From contig JAFDEF010000008.1 in NCBI GenBank assembly GCA_019310485.1, forward strand, positions 57,638 through 121,637: a DNA stretch of 64,000 nucleotides. The letters are read 5' to 3'. Origin of the DNA: Deltaproteobacteria bacterium. Its GTDB lineage: Bacteria > Desulfobacterota > DSM-4660 > Desulfatiglandales > HGW-15. The position numbers and the translations under genes are program-made. This document shows, one piece after another, positions 1-8,141 of the stretch. The notes under the pieces were generated by a model, which was given only the letters and a program-made list of their open reading frames with translations, had not been told where the DNA came from and did no database searches. Numbering within the stretch: position 1 is the stretch's first letter; the number at the start of each line of letters is the position of its first letter.

Positions 1-1022
1 AATGCCGTTGCAACCACAATAACCGCAATTATCGAAATGGTAAACTCCGCAAACATGGCTCCTGCTGTAACAGGCCTGACATCCAGTTCGTTCTCAAGCT
101 GTCTGGAAGTAGCGGTGCTTGAGACCAGGCTGTGCCATCCGGATATGGCCCCACATGCGATGGTGACAAAAAGAATCGGCCATAGTGGTCCCATGCCGAT
201 TGTCCAGCTTGTAAATGCAGGAAGCGTCATTGGCTTGTGGCCGATAATGATGCCGATTATTCCGGCAATGATTCCAAAATAAACCACATACACCGAAGAG
301 TAGTTATAAGGCTGGATAAAGCGCCACACAGGCAGAATGGAACTGAAGTAACCGAAGATCAAAACGCAAATAAGAGCCGTAGTGTAAGAGATCTTAATCT
401 GCCAGAGGGTGCCCAGCCAGATAGAAAGGAAAATGGCCACAATTGCAATGATAGTGGTGACAATGATATTTACCCTTGCCCTGTAAATCATGTGGCCCAC
501 AAGAAAAGCCACTCCAATTACGACGAGCAGAGGAAAGGGCAGGGCATGATTCGCGCTCACACCTTTTGTGATCACGTGCCCGAAAGCTGTTGCAATGAGA
601 AGAAGGTAGAAATAAATGAATGTGAGAAGAATCTTTCTTGCCCGGGGTGAAATCAGCTTGTATCCGAGGGCTCCGAAAGTATCCCCATCGTTCCTGATGG
701 AAACCATGGCGCTTGAAAAATCATGCAGCCACCCTATGAAGAAGACCCCCAGGCCCAGCCAGAGCAAAGCAGGAACCCAGCCCCATTGAAGCGCCACAAT
801 AGGGCCTATGATAGGAGCTGCTCCGGCGATGGAGTTAAGCTGGAAACCGTAGAGGACGTTCTTGTTAGCCGGCATGAAGTCAACACCATCCATGTACATT
901 TTGGCCGGCGTTGCCCTGTTTGGATCGACGTCAAAAACGCGCCTGGCAGCCCATTTCGCATAAACCCGGTAGCCTATGACAACAATAACCACCCACCATA
1001 CCAGTACCCATAATGAATTCAT
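1..1022 (-). CDS. cstA: CstA-family carbon starvation protein / peptide-pyruvate carrier, C-terminus beyond window
   Basis: This frame is open from the window edge to an ATG at 1022, so the ORF track missed it for lack of a stop. The ATG is preceded by an AGGAGGG ribosome site. The ~340 visible residues are very hydrophobic, with repeated membrane segments. They carry CstA hallmarks: an N-terminal NSLWVLVWWV segment, a LYGFQLNSIAGAAPIIGP stretch and, near residue 300, CGAISGWHSLVSSTATSRQ, where the family has a GxxSGFHxLxxSGTTxKQ-type motif. CstA/BtsT proteins import pyruvate or peptides across the inner membrane. The rest of the gene lies to the left of position 1. The substrate cannot be read from sequence. 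Family assignment is confident. Confidence 0.9.
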   Translation of the reverse strand, partial: MNSLWVLVWWVVIVVIGYRVYAKWAARRVFDVDPNRATPAKMYMDGVDFMPANKNVLYGFQLNSIAGAAPIIGPIVALQWGWVPALLWLGLGVFFIGWLHDFSSAMVSIRNDGDTFGALGYKLISPRARKILLTFIYFYLLLIATAFGHVITKGVSANHALPFPLLVVIGVAFLVGHMIYRARVNIIVTTIIAIVAIFLSIWLGTLWQIKISYTTALICVLIFGYFSSILPVWRFIQPYNYSSVYVVYFGIIAGIIGIIIGHKPMTLPAFTSWTIGMGPLWPILFVTIACGAISGWHSLVSSTATSRQLENELDVRPVTAGAMFAEFTISIIAVIVVATA

Positions 1023-1453
1023 CTCTTCCCTCCTAGAAGTTGTTCCAAGACTTGCTAATGCTAATCAGGGGCTTACTCTGGAGCCTAGCCTCCCCTGTAA
1101 AGACTCGCTGCCTGCACTGAACAACCCTATAGAAGCCCTTCCCTCCGACCAATAGAAGTGAACAATGCAGAAGTTTTTCCCAAATAGGGGTAAAACGCGC
1201 TGAAAAACTGCTAGTTATTATTGCCTCTTCAGTCTTGGAAAAAGGGTTAAAAGGTATTTAGTTAGAAAAAGGGACCGATCGTGGAAAATGATTTACTCTT
1301 TCCTTCACCTCCTTTCTAGAGCAAAGCGCTCAAACGAACCAAGAAAAGCAATCATAAATAAATTAATGCAAATATCCTTTAACATAAAACAATCTTTGAT
1401 GTCAAGGCAAAAGATGGATATAGGAATTAGATGCTGACCCGGAAACCGTGCAC
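1023..1453. other. Intergenic region upstream of cstA with an orphan Shine-Dalgarno
   Basis: About 430 bases without a convincing gene. It should hold the cstA promoter and the 3' end of the adh transcript. On the minus strand at 1305-1315 lies AAAGGAGGTGA, an 11-base perfect complement of the 16S rRNA tail, but no ATG, GTG or TTG follows at normal spacing. I see no clear terminator hairpin. Confidence 0.4.
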
Positions 1454-2509
1454 TTACTGGGGGATCCTAAGAACGCCTGCCCCTTGCATTTCTCCTTTCT
1501 TGAGAAGGGCTAAAGCCTCGTTTGCATCTTGGAGATCAAATTCCTGAATCTTAGGTCTAATTCCGATCTTCGCGGCCAGCGGTAAGAATTCCAGGGCATC
1601 CTGCCTGGCCACATTCGCAATGCTCTTCAGTTCCTTTTCGTGCCAGAGGTACTGAGTATACTCCAGCTCGGGGATTGGGTTGACTTTACGGATGGCGTTT
1701 ATTGCAACTCTTCCCCCTTTTCTCAGCACACGAAGGGCCTCTTTAACAGGCTCCCCCACGGGGGTGAAATCAATGGCGCTATCAAGCTTTTCCGGGGGGG
1801 ACTCACCTGTTGCGCCAACCCAGTCTGCACCAAGCTTGCTAGCAAGATCCTGGTGTTCTTTTTGCCCTGGTCTTGTAAACACAAACACCTTGCAGCCCCA
1901 GTACTTGGCTACTTGAATAGCTATGTGAGCTGATGCACCAAAACCATAAAGCCCCAAAATTTCGCCAGGTTTTATATTAGAAAGTCTTAGCGCCCGGTAG
2001 CCGATTACTCCAGCACACAAGAGGGGGGCAGCCTCTGAATCCGAAAATATTTGAGGGATAGGATAGGCAAAATCTTCTGAAACGACTATGTACTGAGCGT
2101 ATCCGCCATTTGCATGAAGGCCGGTGGCCTGGAAATGGTCGCATAGGTTCTCCTCTCCTCTCCTGCAAAATCGGCATCTTCCGCAGCTAGAGTAGATCCA
2201 AGCGACCCCGAGGCGGTCTCCTGTTTTATACTTGCTTGCCTCATGGCCCTGTTCCACTACTTTTCCCACCACCTCATGGCCCAAAACAAGGGGAAAATGT
2301 GGCGGAGCCAGCCTGCCCTCAATTTCATCAAGCTCTGTGTGGCACACGCCGCAGGCGGAGACCTTTAACAAAACCTGGCCTGGTCCAGCACTGGGATCAG
2401 GAAGATCGGTCATATCAAGAGGATTTCTCTTGAGCGGCAGGGAAGGCAGCTTGCGAACTCCATCTTTGGTTTCAATTTCGCAGGTTTCATTGAGAACCAT
2501 GGCTTTCAT
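1454..2509 (-). CDS. Zinc-dependent alcohol dehydrogenase (MDR superfamily)
   Basis: 351 residues, full length for the medium-chain dehydrogenase/reductase family. The catalytic zinc region CGVCHTELDEIEG and the GHEVVG motif lie near residues 53-80. A structural-zinc lobe CGRCRFCRRGEENLC follows near 110. The Rossmann segment around LYGFGASAHIAIQVAKYWG is near 190. It should interconvert an alcohol and its aldehyde or ketone with NAD(P); the substrate is unknown. The ATG lies 4 bases after the stop of the FHA gene, and its GGAGG ribosome site is inside that gene's last codons. The two are therefore probably translationally coupled. Confidence 0.9.
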   Translation of the reverse strand: MKAMVLNETCEIETKDGVRKLPSLPLKRNPLDMTDLPDPSAGPGQVLLKVSACGVCHTELDEIEGRLAPPHFPLVLGHEVVGKVVEQGHEASKYKTGDRLGVAWIYSSCGRCRFCRRGEENLCDHFQATGLHANGGYAQYIVVSEDFAYPIPQIFSDSEAAPLLCAGVIGYRALRLSNIKPGEILGLYGFGASAHIAIQVAKYWGCKVFVFTRPGQKEHQDLASKLGADWVGATGESPPEKLDSAIDFTPVGEPVKEALRVLRKGGRVAINAIRKVNPIPELEYTQYLWHEKELKSIANVARQDALEFLPLAAKIGIRPKIQEFDLQDANEALALLKKGEMQGAGVLRIPQ

Positions 2510-2512
2510 TTC

Positions 2513-3952
2513 TTATGCCTCCATGAATGGCTTTTGCAACGATAGAAGGAGGTTCTTGCCTGCTTGCAGGTTAATGGGCGAAAGCTTTGCCTGATAGAGG
2601 TCTCCTGAAGATTCTCCAGAGGCAAAGCGCAGTTGAGTCTGATGAAAAAGACCAGCGGCAGCATCTCTTAGGTCTGCCTCAAGCTTCGCCCTGGACTCCT
2701 CGTCAAATATTTCACCTATATAAAGGCCTGGGAGTTTGAACCTGCTCAGCCCGGTTGCCTCTAAAGCTTTGTCGTTAAAGCCCAGGACCTGCCCGTTTTC
2801 ATCTGTCAGAAAGACAATTCCTTCACCCTCTACGTGGGATCTCAACCGGTCTTTTGAATCTCTCATTCGCGCGTATGCTAGCTCCAAGTTCTTATTGGCT
2901 TCTTTTAACTGCTCATGCATTTTCTTCAGGTTTTCCTGTGCAGCCCTGTGCTCCTCAATCTCCTGCTTGAGCAATCTATTGGCGTTGGCAAGTTCATTAG
3001 TCCTTTTCTCAATGCGTTTCTCAAGCGCAATGCGCTCCTTTTCAAGCGCTTCTTCTACCAGCCCCCGCTCTGCGAACAACTTTGCATTTTCAATAGCCAG
3101 TGCCGCCGGGATGCTCAGAGCAGTAAGCATAAAAAGATCGTCCTTGCTGAATCCCTTGGGGGCCCTGACTGAATGAACATAAATAACACCATGGATTTCA
3201 GACTTGCTTATAAGGGGCACGCACATTAGGGATTTCAGCCGCATCATAACAATACTGTTTGAGAGATCCTCCTCTCCTTCAGCTCGGACATCCGCCATTA
3301 CTATAGCTTTTCCCTCTTCGATTACTCGTTTTACAATGCTGTGGCTGTATTTCGCTTCACCAGCCTCCTCATGACTTCTTGTGCGAGCAATTATTTCTTT
3401 TGGTTCCCCGCTTTCAGGATCAACCAGCAGAACAGCTCCGCTGTCAATGCCGGGAAGACACGAAAAAACTGAATCCAGCATGTCTTGGCAGATCTCGGTA
3501 ATATCGAATGACTGGAGTAATACGGTTGAAAGGTCATAGATTGTTTCCAGCTTGTCTCGGTCAGTAATTTGTTCAGCCCTGGAAAGCAGGTCTTTCCAGC
3601 TTTCTTCAGCGCGATCTGAAAGACTTATTGAGAATTGCGTCACCATTCCCTCTTCTGAAAAAGGCTTCCCAAAGCTCATGGACACGTTACCAACTCCAAT
3701 GCTATCTCCCTCTTTTATCTCGATTTGAAAGTTCGGATTTATGGGGTGCCCGTTAATCCACGTTCCGTTCTGACTGCCAAGATCTTCTGCATAAAACCGG
3801 TCGCCTTTCTTGATGATTTTTGCATGTCTTCTGGAGACCGAAGGGTCATCTATTACAATATCGCTACTGGATCCTCGACCCACAACTGTGACCTCTTTTT
3901 CAAGCAAGAAAGAGCGCTTCTCTGATGAACCGTTAAGCAGGTAAATCTTCAC
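2513..3952 (-). CDS. FHA-GAF-coiled coil-PAS signalling protein
   Basis: About 479 residues. An N-terminal FHA domain (about 5-100) has the phosphothreonine-binding signature GRGSSSDIVI / SRRHA / GSQNGTWING. A GAF-like sensor region (about 140-300) follows, then a strongly charged coiled coil (about 300-370, rich in E, K and R) and a C-terminal PAS-like region (about 370-470, FLTDENGQVLGFND). No kinase, cyclase or DNA-binding output domain is present, so it probably acts as a scaffold or partner protein recognising a phosphorylated protein. AAAGGAGG lies 8 bases before a GTG (chosen) and 5 before a TTG at 3955. Close linkage to the downstream alcohol dehydrogenase is unusual. Confidence 0.85.
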   Translation of the reverse strand: MKIYLLNGSSEKRSFLLEKEVTVVGRGSSSDIVIDDPSVSRRHAKIIKKGDRFYAEDLGSQNGTWINGHPINPNFQIEIKEGDSIGVGNVSMSFGKPFSEEGMVTQFSISLSDRAEESWKDLLSRAEQITDRDKLETIYDLSTVLLQSFDITEICQDMLDSVFSCLPGIDSGAVLLVDPESGEPKEIIARTRSHEEAGEAKYSHSIVKRVIEEGKAIVMADVRAEGEEDLSNSIVMMRLKSLMCVPLISKSEIHGVIYVHSVRAPKGFSKDDLFMLTALSIPAALAIENAKLFAERGLVEEALEKERIALEKRIEKRTNELANANRLLKQEIEEHRAAQENLKKMHEQLKEANKNLELAYARMRDSKDRLRSHVEGEGIVFLTDENGQVLGFNDKALEATGLSRFKLPGLYIGEIFDEESRAKLEADLRDAAAGLFHQTQLRFASGESSGDLYQAKLSPINLQAGKNLLLSLQKPFMEA

Positions 3953-3955
3953 CAA

Positions 3956-4489
3956 GAAGACCTCCTTTCCGATGAGCCTTTGCGAGAATATCTCGTTGCT
4001 CGTGGATTACGTGCGCATCTGCCCCATGTGCTTTGCTGTGCTTCATTTCCAAGGGAAAGTAGATAGGTGTCGGCGAGACTAAATGAAGGAAGCGGCAGGG
4101 TGGAAAGGATCCTTTTCATTTGCTTTCATGCCTTTCTCCGTTGATGGGCTATACTTTGATCTCTCAAAGTGCAGGCCACTCACAGAACCGCACCCAGGAT
4201 GTCCTCAAAACCGTATTTCGCGAAAAAGACCAGGCAACAACGTTTCTTATTATGTGCGCAGAATAGGAAAAGAAGGGGGAGATGTCAAGCGCTGAGTTGG
4301 AACCATTATGTAGGCAAACAGGGCACATATGAGGCTTTCCTTTCAAAATGCTTCACAAGTCAACACTGGCCAGGCGGGGGCATTCACAGATTGTATGCGC
4401 TTCTCTTGACTGTAAACTCACGCCCGGTGCTTCAAACCCAAAAAGGTCTGTCTTCTATTGCAGGAGGCAAACTCTTAACGGGGTTGGGC
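3956..4489. other. Intergenic region with no recognised gene
   Basis: About 530 bases between the iscU stop and the FHA gene start. Short ORFs on both strands resemble nothing I recognise and lack convincing ribosome sites. The 227-residue plus-strand ORF at 4169-4852 is mostly antisense to iscU. No tRNA-like fold or strong terminator was seen. Confidence 0.4.
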
Positions 4490-4858
4490 TCAGGCCTTTG
4501 TTTTTTCATAGTCTTCAATAGCCTTGTGCAGGACGTCCGCCCCCAGGTTGGAGCAGTGAAGCTTGTTTTTTGGAAGACCTTCCAGAGCTTCTGCCACGTC
4601 CTTGTTCGTGATTTTTTTTGCTTCTTCAATGCCTTTGCCTTTAGCCATTTCGGTCAACATACTCGATACAGCTATAGCAGCACCGCATCCAAAGGTTTGA
4701 AATTTTATGTCATCTATCCGGCCATCTTTAACTTTGATGTAAACCGTCATCATGTCTCCGCATACAGGGTTTCCCTCTTCCCCAACCCCATCTGCTCCTT
4801 CAATCACTCCAACGTTTCTCGGATTGCTAAAATGGTCCATCACAGTTTTTGAATACAT
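4490..4858 (-). CDS. iscU: Iron-sulfur cluster assembly scaffold IscU / NifU N-terminal type
   Basis: 122 residues, typical of a stand-alone scaffold. It holds nascent [2Fe-2S]/[4Fe-4S] clusters built with sulfur from a cysteine desulfurase. The three scaffold cysteines are visible: GNPVCGD (about 33), TFGCGAA (about 58) and KLHCSNLG (about 102). The N-terminus (MYSKTVMDHFSNPRNVG) is canonical. No cysteine desulfurase gene (iscS/nifS) adjoins it. A divergently transcribed Rrf2 regulator lies 375 bases away, which suggests control by iron-sulfur status. A GGGGG ribosome site precedes the ATG. Confidence 0.95.
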   Translation of the reverse strand: MYSKTVMDHFSNPRNVGVIEGADGVGEEGNPVCGDMMTVYIKVKDGRIDDIKFQTFGCGAAIAVSSMLTEMAKGKGIEEAKKITNKDVAEALEGLPKNKLHCSNLGADVLHKAIEDYEKTKA

Positions 4859-5091
4859 TCTATGAAACCCCCTGATTTTCGGTTTCTTATATTTTAATCA
4901 CTTTTTATTCCTAGTAAAGTAGTAGATTTAAGAAAAAATCAAAAAATCGCCTTTTTTGTACCATGTTCGCCCAAAAAATTTGGGTGAGAGAATCTCATTC
5001 CTTTTATGGGCTAAGAGCGTCCAGCTACAGCCACGGTTACAACCGGGCCTTAGATTAGGGCTGAGCTTAGAATCAGAATAGGCTTTAACAC

Positions 5092-5134
5092 TTGACTTTT
5101 AGGCAAATCTTAATATTTTATAGTGAGTCACTAT
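5092..5134 (+). promoter_or_regulatory. Rrf2 promoter region with a perfect 15-bp palindrome
   Basis: ATAGTGAGTCACTAT (5120-5134) is a perfect 7-1-7 inverted repeat about 100 bases upstream of the Rrf2 gene. TTGACT (5092-5097) and TATTTT (5114-5119), 16 bases apart, could be the -35 and -10, which would put the palindrome at the transcription start. Rrf2/IscR dimers bind such dyads, so autoregulation and shared control of divergent iscU is a reasonable inference. Confidence 0.5.
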
Positions 5135-5233
5135 GATTTAAAAACCATTTTCTTATGCTTACAGCCCATGGGGGTGGCAGTAGATGTTTTTGGAATCAAA
5201 TGAGAAAAAGGCCTTTCCAAAAGGAGGCCCGCC

Positions 5234-5641
5234 GTGAAGTTATCAACGAGGAGCCGCTACGGCACACGAGTGATTCTGGATTTGGCCGAGCACTACGGGA
5301 AAGGCTTTATCCAGCTCCACGAGATTGCGAAGCGGCAGGGAATCTCATTAAAGTATCTCGAGCAAATCATTATCCCTTTGCGCAAGGCCGGTTACGTGAA
5401 AAGTACCCGCGGGGCCGGCGGAGGCTACAAGCTGGCCAAGCCCCCTGAGAAAATAAGTGTAGGTGAAATAGTGACACTGCTTGAGGGGAGCGACCAGCTC
5501 ACGGAGTGCTCTGCGAGGCCCGAGACATGTGAGCGCTCGGAAGAATGCCTGACGAGGAGCTTGTGGACAGAGACTGCCGCCAGCATGTACGGCAAATTAA
5601 ACTCGGTTACACTCTCTGATGTGCTGGCATCGGGTAAGTGA
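5234..5641 (+). CDS. Rrf2-family transcriptional regulator (IscR-like)
   Basis: 135 residues, the usual Rrf2 length. It starts at GTG behind AAGGAGG. The N-terminal winged helix (about 1-80) is typical: MKLSTRSRYGTRVILDLA, recognition helix ISLKYLEQIIIPLRKAGYV, and a wing with RGAGGGYKLAKPP. The C-terminal half carries three clustered cysteines (CSARPETCERSEEC), the usual position of the [2Fe-2S] ligands in IscR-type proteins. It probably senses iron-sulfur or redox status. It is divergent from iscU and has a palindrome in its own promoter. The exact regulon is unknown. Confidence 0.9.
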   Translation: MKLSTRSRYGTRVILDLAEHYGKGFIQLHEIAKRQGISLKYLEQIIIPLRKAGYVKSTRGAGGGYKLAKPPEKISVGEIVTLLEGSDQLTECSARPETCERSEECLTRSLWTETAASMYGKLNSVTLSDVLASGK

Positions 5642-5695
5642 ATTTAGACATCCAAGGCCGCAGGTGATGCCTTGACGGTGGATCAGGGAAAAAGT

Positions 5696-6130
5696 ATGAA
5701 GATTGTCTCTATCGCAGTGAGCAAGACAAAGGGAACGCAGAAAATCCCTGTAGGGGACGCGCTTTTTGAAAAGGGACATGGAATACAGGGTGATGCACAT
5801 GCGGGGCCCTGGAAAAGGCAGATCAGTTTTCTCGCATCAGAGGAGATAGCCAAGAGCCGTGCAAGGGGGCTGGATGTTGGATTTGGTGCCTATGCTGAAA
5901 ATATTGCTACCAAGGGTATTGAATGGAAAAACATTCCCCTTGGCACAAGACTAAAACTTGGCAAGTCCGTAGTTGTAGAGATTACCCAGATCGGGAAGGA
6001 ATGTCATAAGAAGTGTGCCATATACTACAAAGCCGGCGACTGCATCATGCCACGTGAAGGGATCTTTGCCCAGGTACTCAAAGGAGGCCACATACATTGT
6101 GGTGATAGCATTGAAATTCTAAGCTCCTAG
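5696..6130 (+). CDS. MOSC domain-containing protein
   Basis: 144 residues from the ATG. The track start at 5672 is an in-frame TTG with a plausible AGGTGA site, but MOSC proteins normally begin about where the ATG lies. The domain fills the protein: GDAHAGPWKRQISFLA near 40 and the cysteine-containing TQIGKECHKKCAIYYKAGDC near 100. MOSC domains are beta-strand modules related to the C-terminus of eukaryotic molybdenum cofactor sulfurase and are linked to sulfur carriage or molybdenum cofactor handling. It sits 55 bases after the Rrf2 gene, possibly co-transcribed. The specific substrate is unknown. Confidence 0.85.
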   Translation: MKIVSIAVSKTKGTQKIPVGDALFEKGHGIQGDAHAGPWKRQISFLASEEIAKSRARGLDVGFGAYAENIATKGIEWKNIPLGTRLKLGKSVVVEITQIGKECHKKCAIYYKAGDCIMPREGIFAQVLKGGHIHCGDSIEILSS

Positions 6131-6150
6131 CCTACGACTAACGCCACTTC

Positions 6151-6171
6151 AAAAACCTGCCGGGGTTTTTT
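6151..6171 (+). terminator. Probable rho-independent terminator after the MOSC gene
   Basis: AAAAACC and GGTTTTT form a 7-bp stem around a 6-base loop, ending in a T-run, about 20 bases after the MOSC stop. The stem is weak, so confidence is moderate. Confidence 0.5.
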
Positions 6172-6669
6172 CTCCTGTTTCTTTCTTCTATAAAACTCAA
6201 ATCCATTGACTTTTCGCATTTTCCTTTACTCTGGATTTCCCAGAGATCCGTGCCTGCCATTGCGAGATTAAGAAAGCGCTCAAAGATCAACTCTCAGCTA
6301 TGGGCTCCATGGGGGCCGTTGAGATAAGGGCTTGAGCGTGTAAAACAGGTGGAGCCCAAATCCATAGTCAACTCTTGGTTTGTCTACCGAAACCACATCT
6401 TTTGGGGGTAGCCCGGTTCACCAGCAAGTATTACATGCAGGGCTTGCGAAATCCCGAGAAGCGAGACTTACATTCACGTACGCGGCAGGGACGAGGGATG
6501 AGCGTAACGCAGCCCTTGGGCTATGCTCAGGGCCGTGAGCCTGTCGAACGGCAGAGGGCGTTTGATGCTGAATCGGGGTGGAAGGAGCTCGGTTGACTGG
6601 ACCGAGATACTCATGTAGAGTGAAAAGCATAATGTGCAATTTCCTTCTAACCACCAAAGCGAGGCTTGA
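6172..6669. other. Intergenic region without a recognised gene, carrying dispersed repeat copy A
   Basis: About 500 bases. The short ORFs in the track (6375-6596 and 6418-6657) run through the repeat at 6491-6562 and show no protein-like features. Promoter elements for the cation transporter may be here, but I cannot pick one. Confidence 0.4.
6491..6562. repeat. Dispersed repeat, copy A
   Basis: About 70 bases containing GCTATGCTCAGGGCCGTGAG and CCTGTCGAACGGCAGA. A near-identical block in the same orientation occurs at 23476-23548. It contains internal complementary runs (GGCTAT.CTC/GAGCC type). Both copies are intergenic. It resembles the short palindromic repeats scattered in many bacterial genomes. 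Confidence 0.65.
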
Positions 6670-7890
6670 GTGAGCTTGGCGAGTGATTTTGAGGCATACA
6701 AAGACGAGAAGGACTCGGTCTTAACTGCCACGCTTGAGATCAGGAAAGCAAGAAAACGAGCCGGTTTTTCCGTGGCTTTAAATCTGCTGCTTGCAGTGGG
6801 CAAAGGCATCGCAGGTGTTATGTCGGGTTCATCTGCGCTTCTGGGAGATGCTATTCACTCCGGCACTGATGTTATAGCCTCTTCCGCAGCATTGGGAGGG
6901 CTGTGGCTTGCGGAGCGTGAACACCCATCCTTTCCTTACGGCCTTTACAAAGCTGAAACCATAGCCACCCTTGTGACATCTTTGGCCATAGTGTTGGCTG
7001 GATACGAAATTGCGAGAAGAGCAATCTTGGGTCACGTGATGTTGCCGCAAATTTCCATTGCCCTTCCAGTGGCACTCATATCGCTGGCAATAGCACTTGG
7101 TTTCGGACTATACCAGCTTCGCGAGGGCCGAAGGCTTCACTCCCCGGCGTTAATAGCAGATGCCCGGGATTACCTTGCTGACGGAATGTCTACAGGCGTA
7201 GTGGTAGTAAGCCTTGTTTTTGCCTCCTTTGGCTTGAATCTTGATAGATGGGCTGCCGGGCTGGTGGCAGTGTTTGTGTTCTGGTCGGGGGGCCGGCTTC
7301 TTTGGCGAGCCGTGATGGACTTGATGGATGAAGCAATTGATCGAGAAACGGAACGCCAAATTATTGAGCTTGTAAACTCCCATCCAAGGGTGGAGAGGGT
7401 GGAGCGGTGCCTGAGTCGGACAGCAGGTGGTCGGTTTATCGTTGACCTGGATGTCGCTTTGAGAACCCATTCCCATGAACTTGCAGATCGTATAACTCAT
7501 GCGCTTGAAGCGGATATTCGCCGTAACTTTCCCAGGGTTGTCATGTCCAGGGTGAGGGCTCATAGCCACCAGCCTAAAACTATCAGACGATTTACCCCTG
7601 TGAAAGCTCCAGGAGGAGACATAGAGACGCACATAGCCAAGGCACCGTGGTTCCTGCTTGAAACAATTGATAGGAGTTCTAAGAAAGTGACCAGCCAAGA
7701 ATTCCTGAAAAACCCTTACTGGCAGGAAGAGCACAAGCGCGGTTTTCTTGTGGGTAGGTGGCTCCTGGGGCTAAAGCCGGATCAGGTTGTCCTTGGTGAG
7801 GAAAAGGAAGGAACAGCAGTGGCACTGCTCAAGGAGGCAGGGGTTGAGACTATTCCTGCCCGCTCCGCCGCAAAGAGGGAAGAGACCTAG
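6670..7890 (+). CDS. Cation diffusion facilitator fused to a dinitrogenase-cofactor-binding (NifX/NafY-like) domain
   Basis: 406 residues from a GTG. Residues about 20-220 are the CDF membrane domain. It has the metal-site helix LLGDAIHSGTDVIASS and a second site LIADARDYLADG, and about six membrane spans. A cytoplasmic CDF dimerisation domain (about 225-310) follows. The last ~90 residues (GGDIETHIAKAPWFLLETID through GVETIPA) match the dinitrogenase iron-molybdenum cofactor biosynthesis fold seen in NifX/NafY/NifB tails. CDF proteins export Zn, Fe, Mn or Co using the proton gradient. The tail may sense or carry a metal or cluster; this is inference. Confidence 0.85.
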   Translation: MSLASDFEAYKDEKDSVLTATLEIRKARKRAGFSVALNLLLAVGKGIAGVMSGSSALLGDAIHSGTDVIASSAALGGLWLAEREHPSFPYGLYKAETIATLVTSLAIVLAGYEIARRAILGHVMLPQISIALPVALISLAIALGFGLYQLREGRRLHSPALIADARDYLADGMSTGVVVVSLVFASFGLNLDRWAAGLVAVFVFWSGGRLLWRAVMDLMDEAIDRETERQIIELVNSHPRVERVERCLSRTAGGRFIVDLDVALRTHSHELADRITHALEADIRRNFPRVVMSRVRAHSHQPKTIRRFTPVKAPGGDIETHIAKAPWFLLETIDRSSKKVTSQEFLKNPYWQEEHKRGFLVGRWLLGLKPDQVVLGEEKEGTAVALLKEAGVETIPARSAAKREET

Positions 7891-7945
7891 AGACCTAAGA
7901 GAAATGTCTTCAAGGTGGAGAATTCAAGAACAAAAAGGATTTTGA

Positions 7946-8116
7946 ATGAAGAATAAGGTCCTGACCATTCTGATGTGCGGAGGCGGTCTGGGAGCTGTTT
8001 TCTATGGCATGAGCAAAAATAATGATGTTGTCTTTGTTGTTGGGCTGGTTTTCGTCGCAGGGGGCTATCTCTTGATAAGGAAAAACTTGAAGGCTTCTTT
8101 TCGCGACAAAAATTAA
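7946..8116 (+). CDS. Small two-span membrane protein (56 residues)
   Basis: Too short for the ORF track. ATG at 7946 lies 7 bases after an AAGGA ribosome site. The product is MKNKVLTILMCGGGLGAVF... with two hydrophobic stretches (about 4-21 and 28-44) and a positively charged tail ending RKNLKASFRDKN. The pattern of lysines outside two apolar segments fits a real small membrane protein with both ends in the cytoplasm. It lies between the cation transporter and the sirtuin, all on one strand. Function unknown. Confidence 0.6.
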   Translation: MKNKVLTILMCGGGLGAVFYGMSKNNDVVFVVGLVFVAGGYLLIRKNLKASFRDKN

Positions 8117-8141
8117 GTTTTATTAACATGCAAATCTCAAG

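Noticed and set aside
4169-4852. 227-residue ORF on the plus strand
   Set aside because: Mostly antisense to iscU, no ribosome site and no protein-like domain; a shadow frame.
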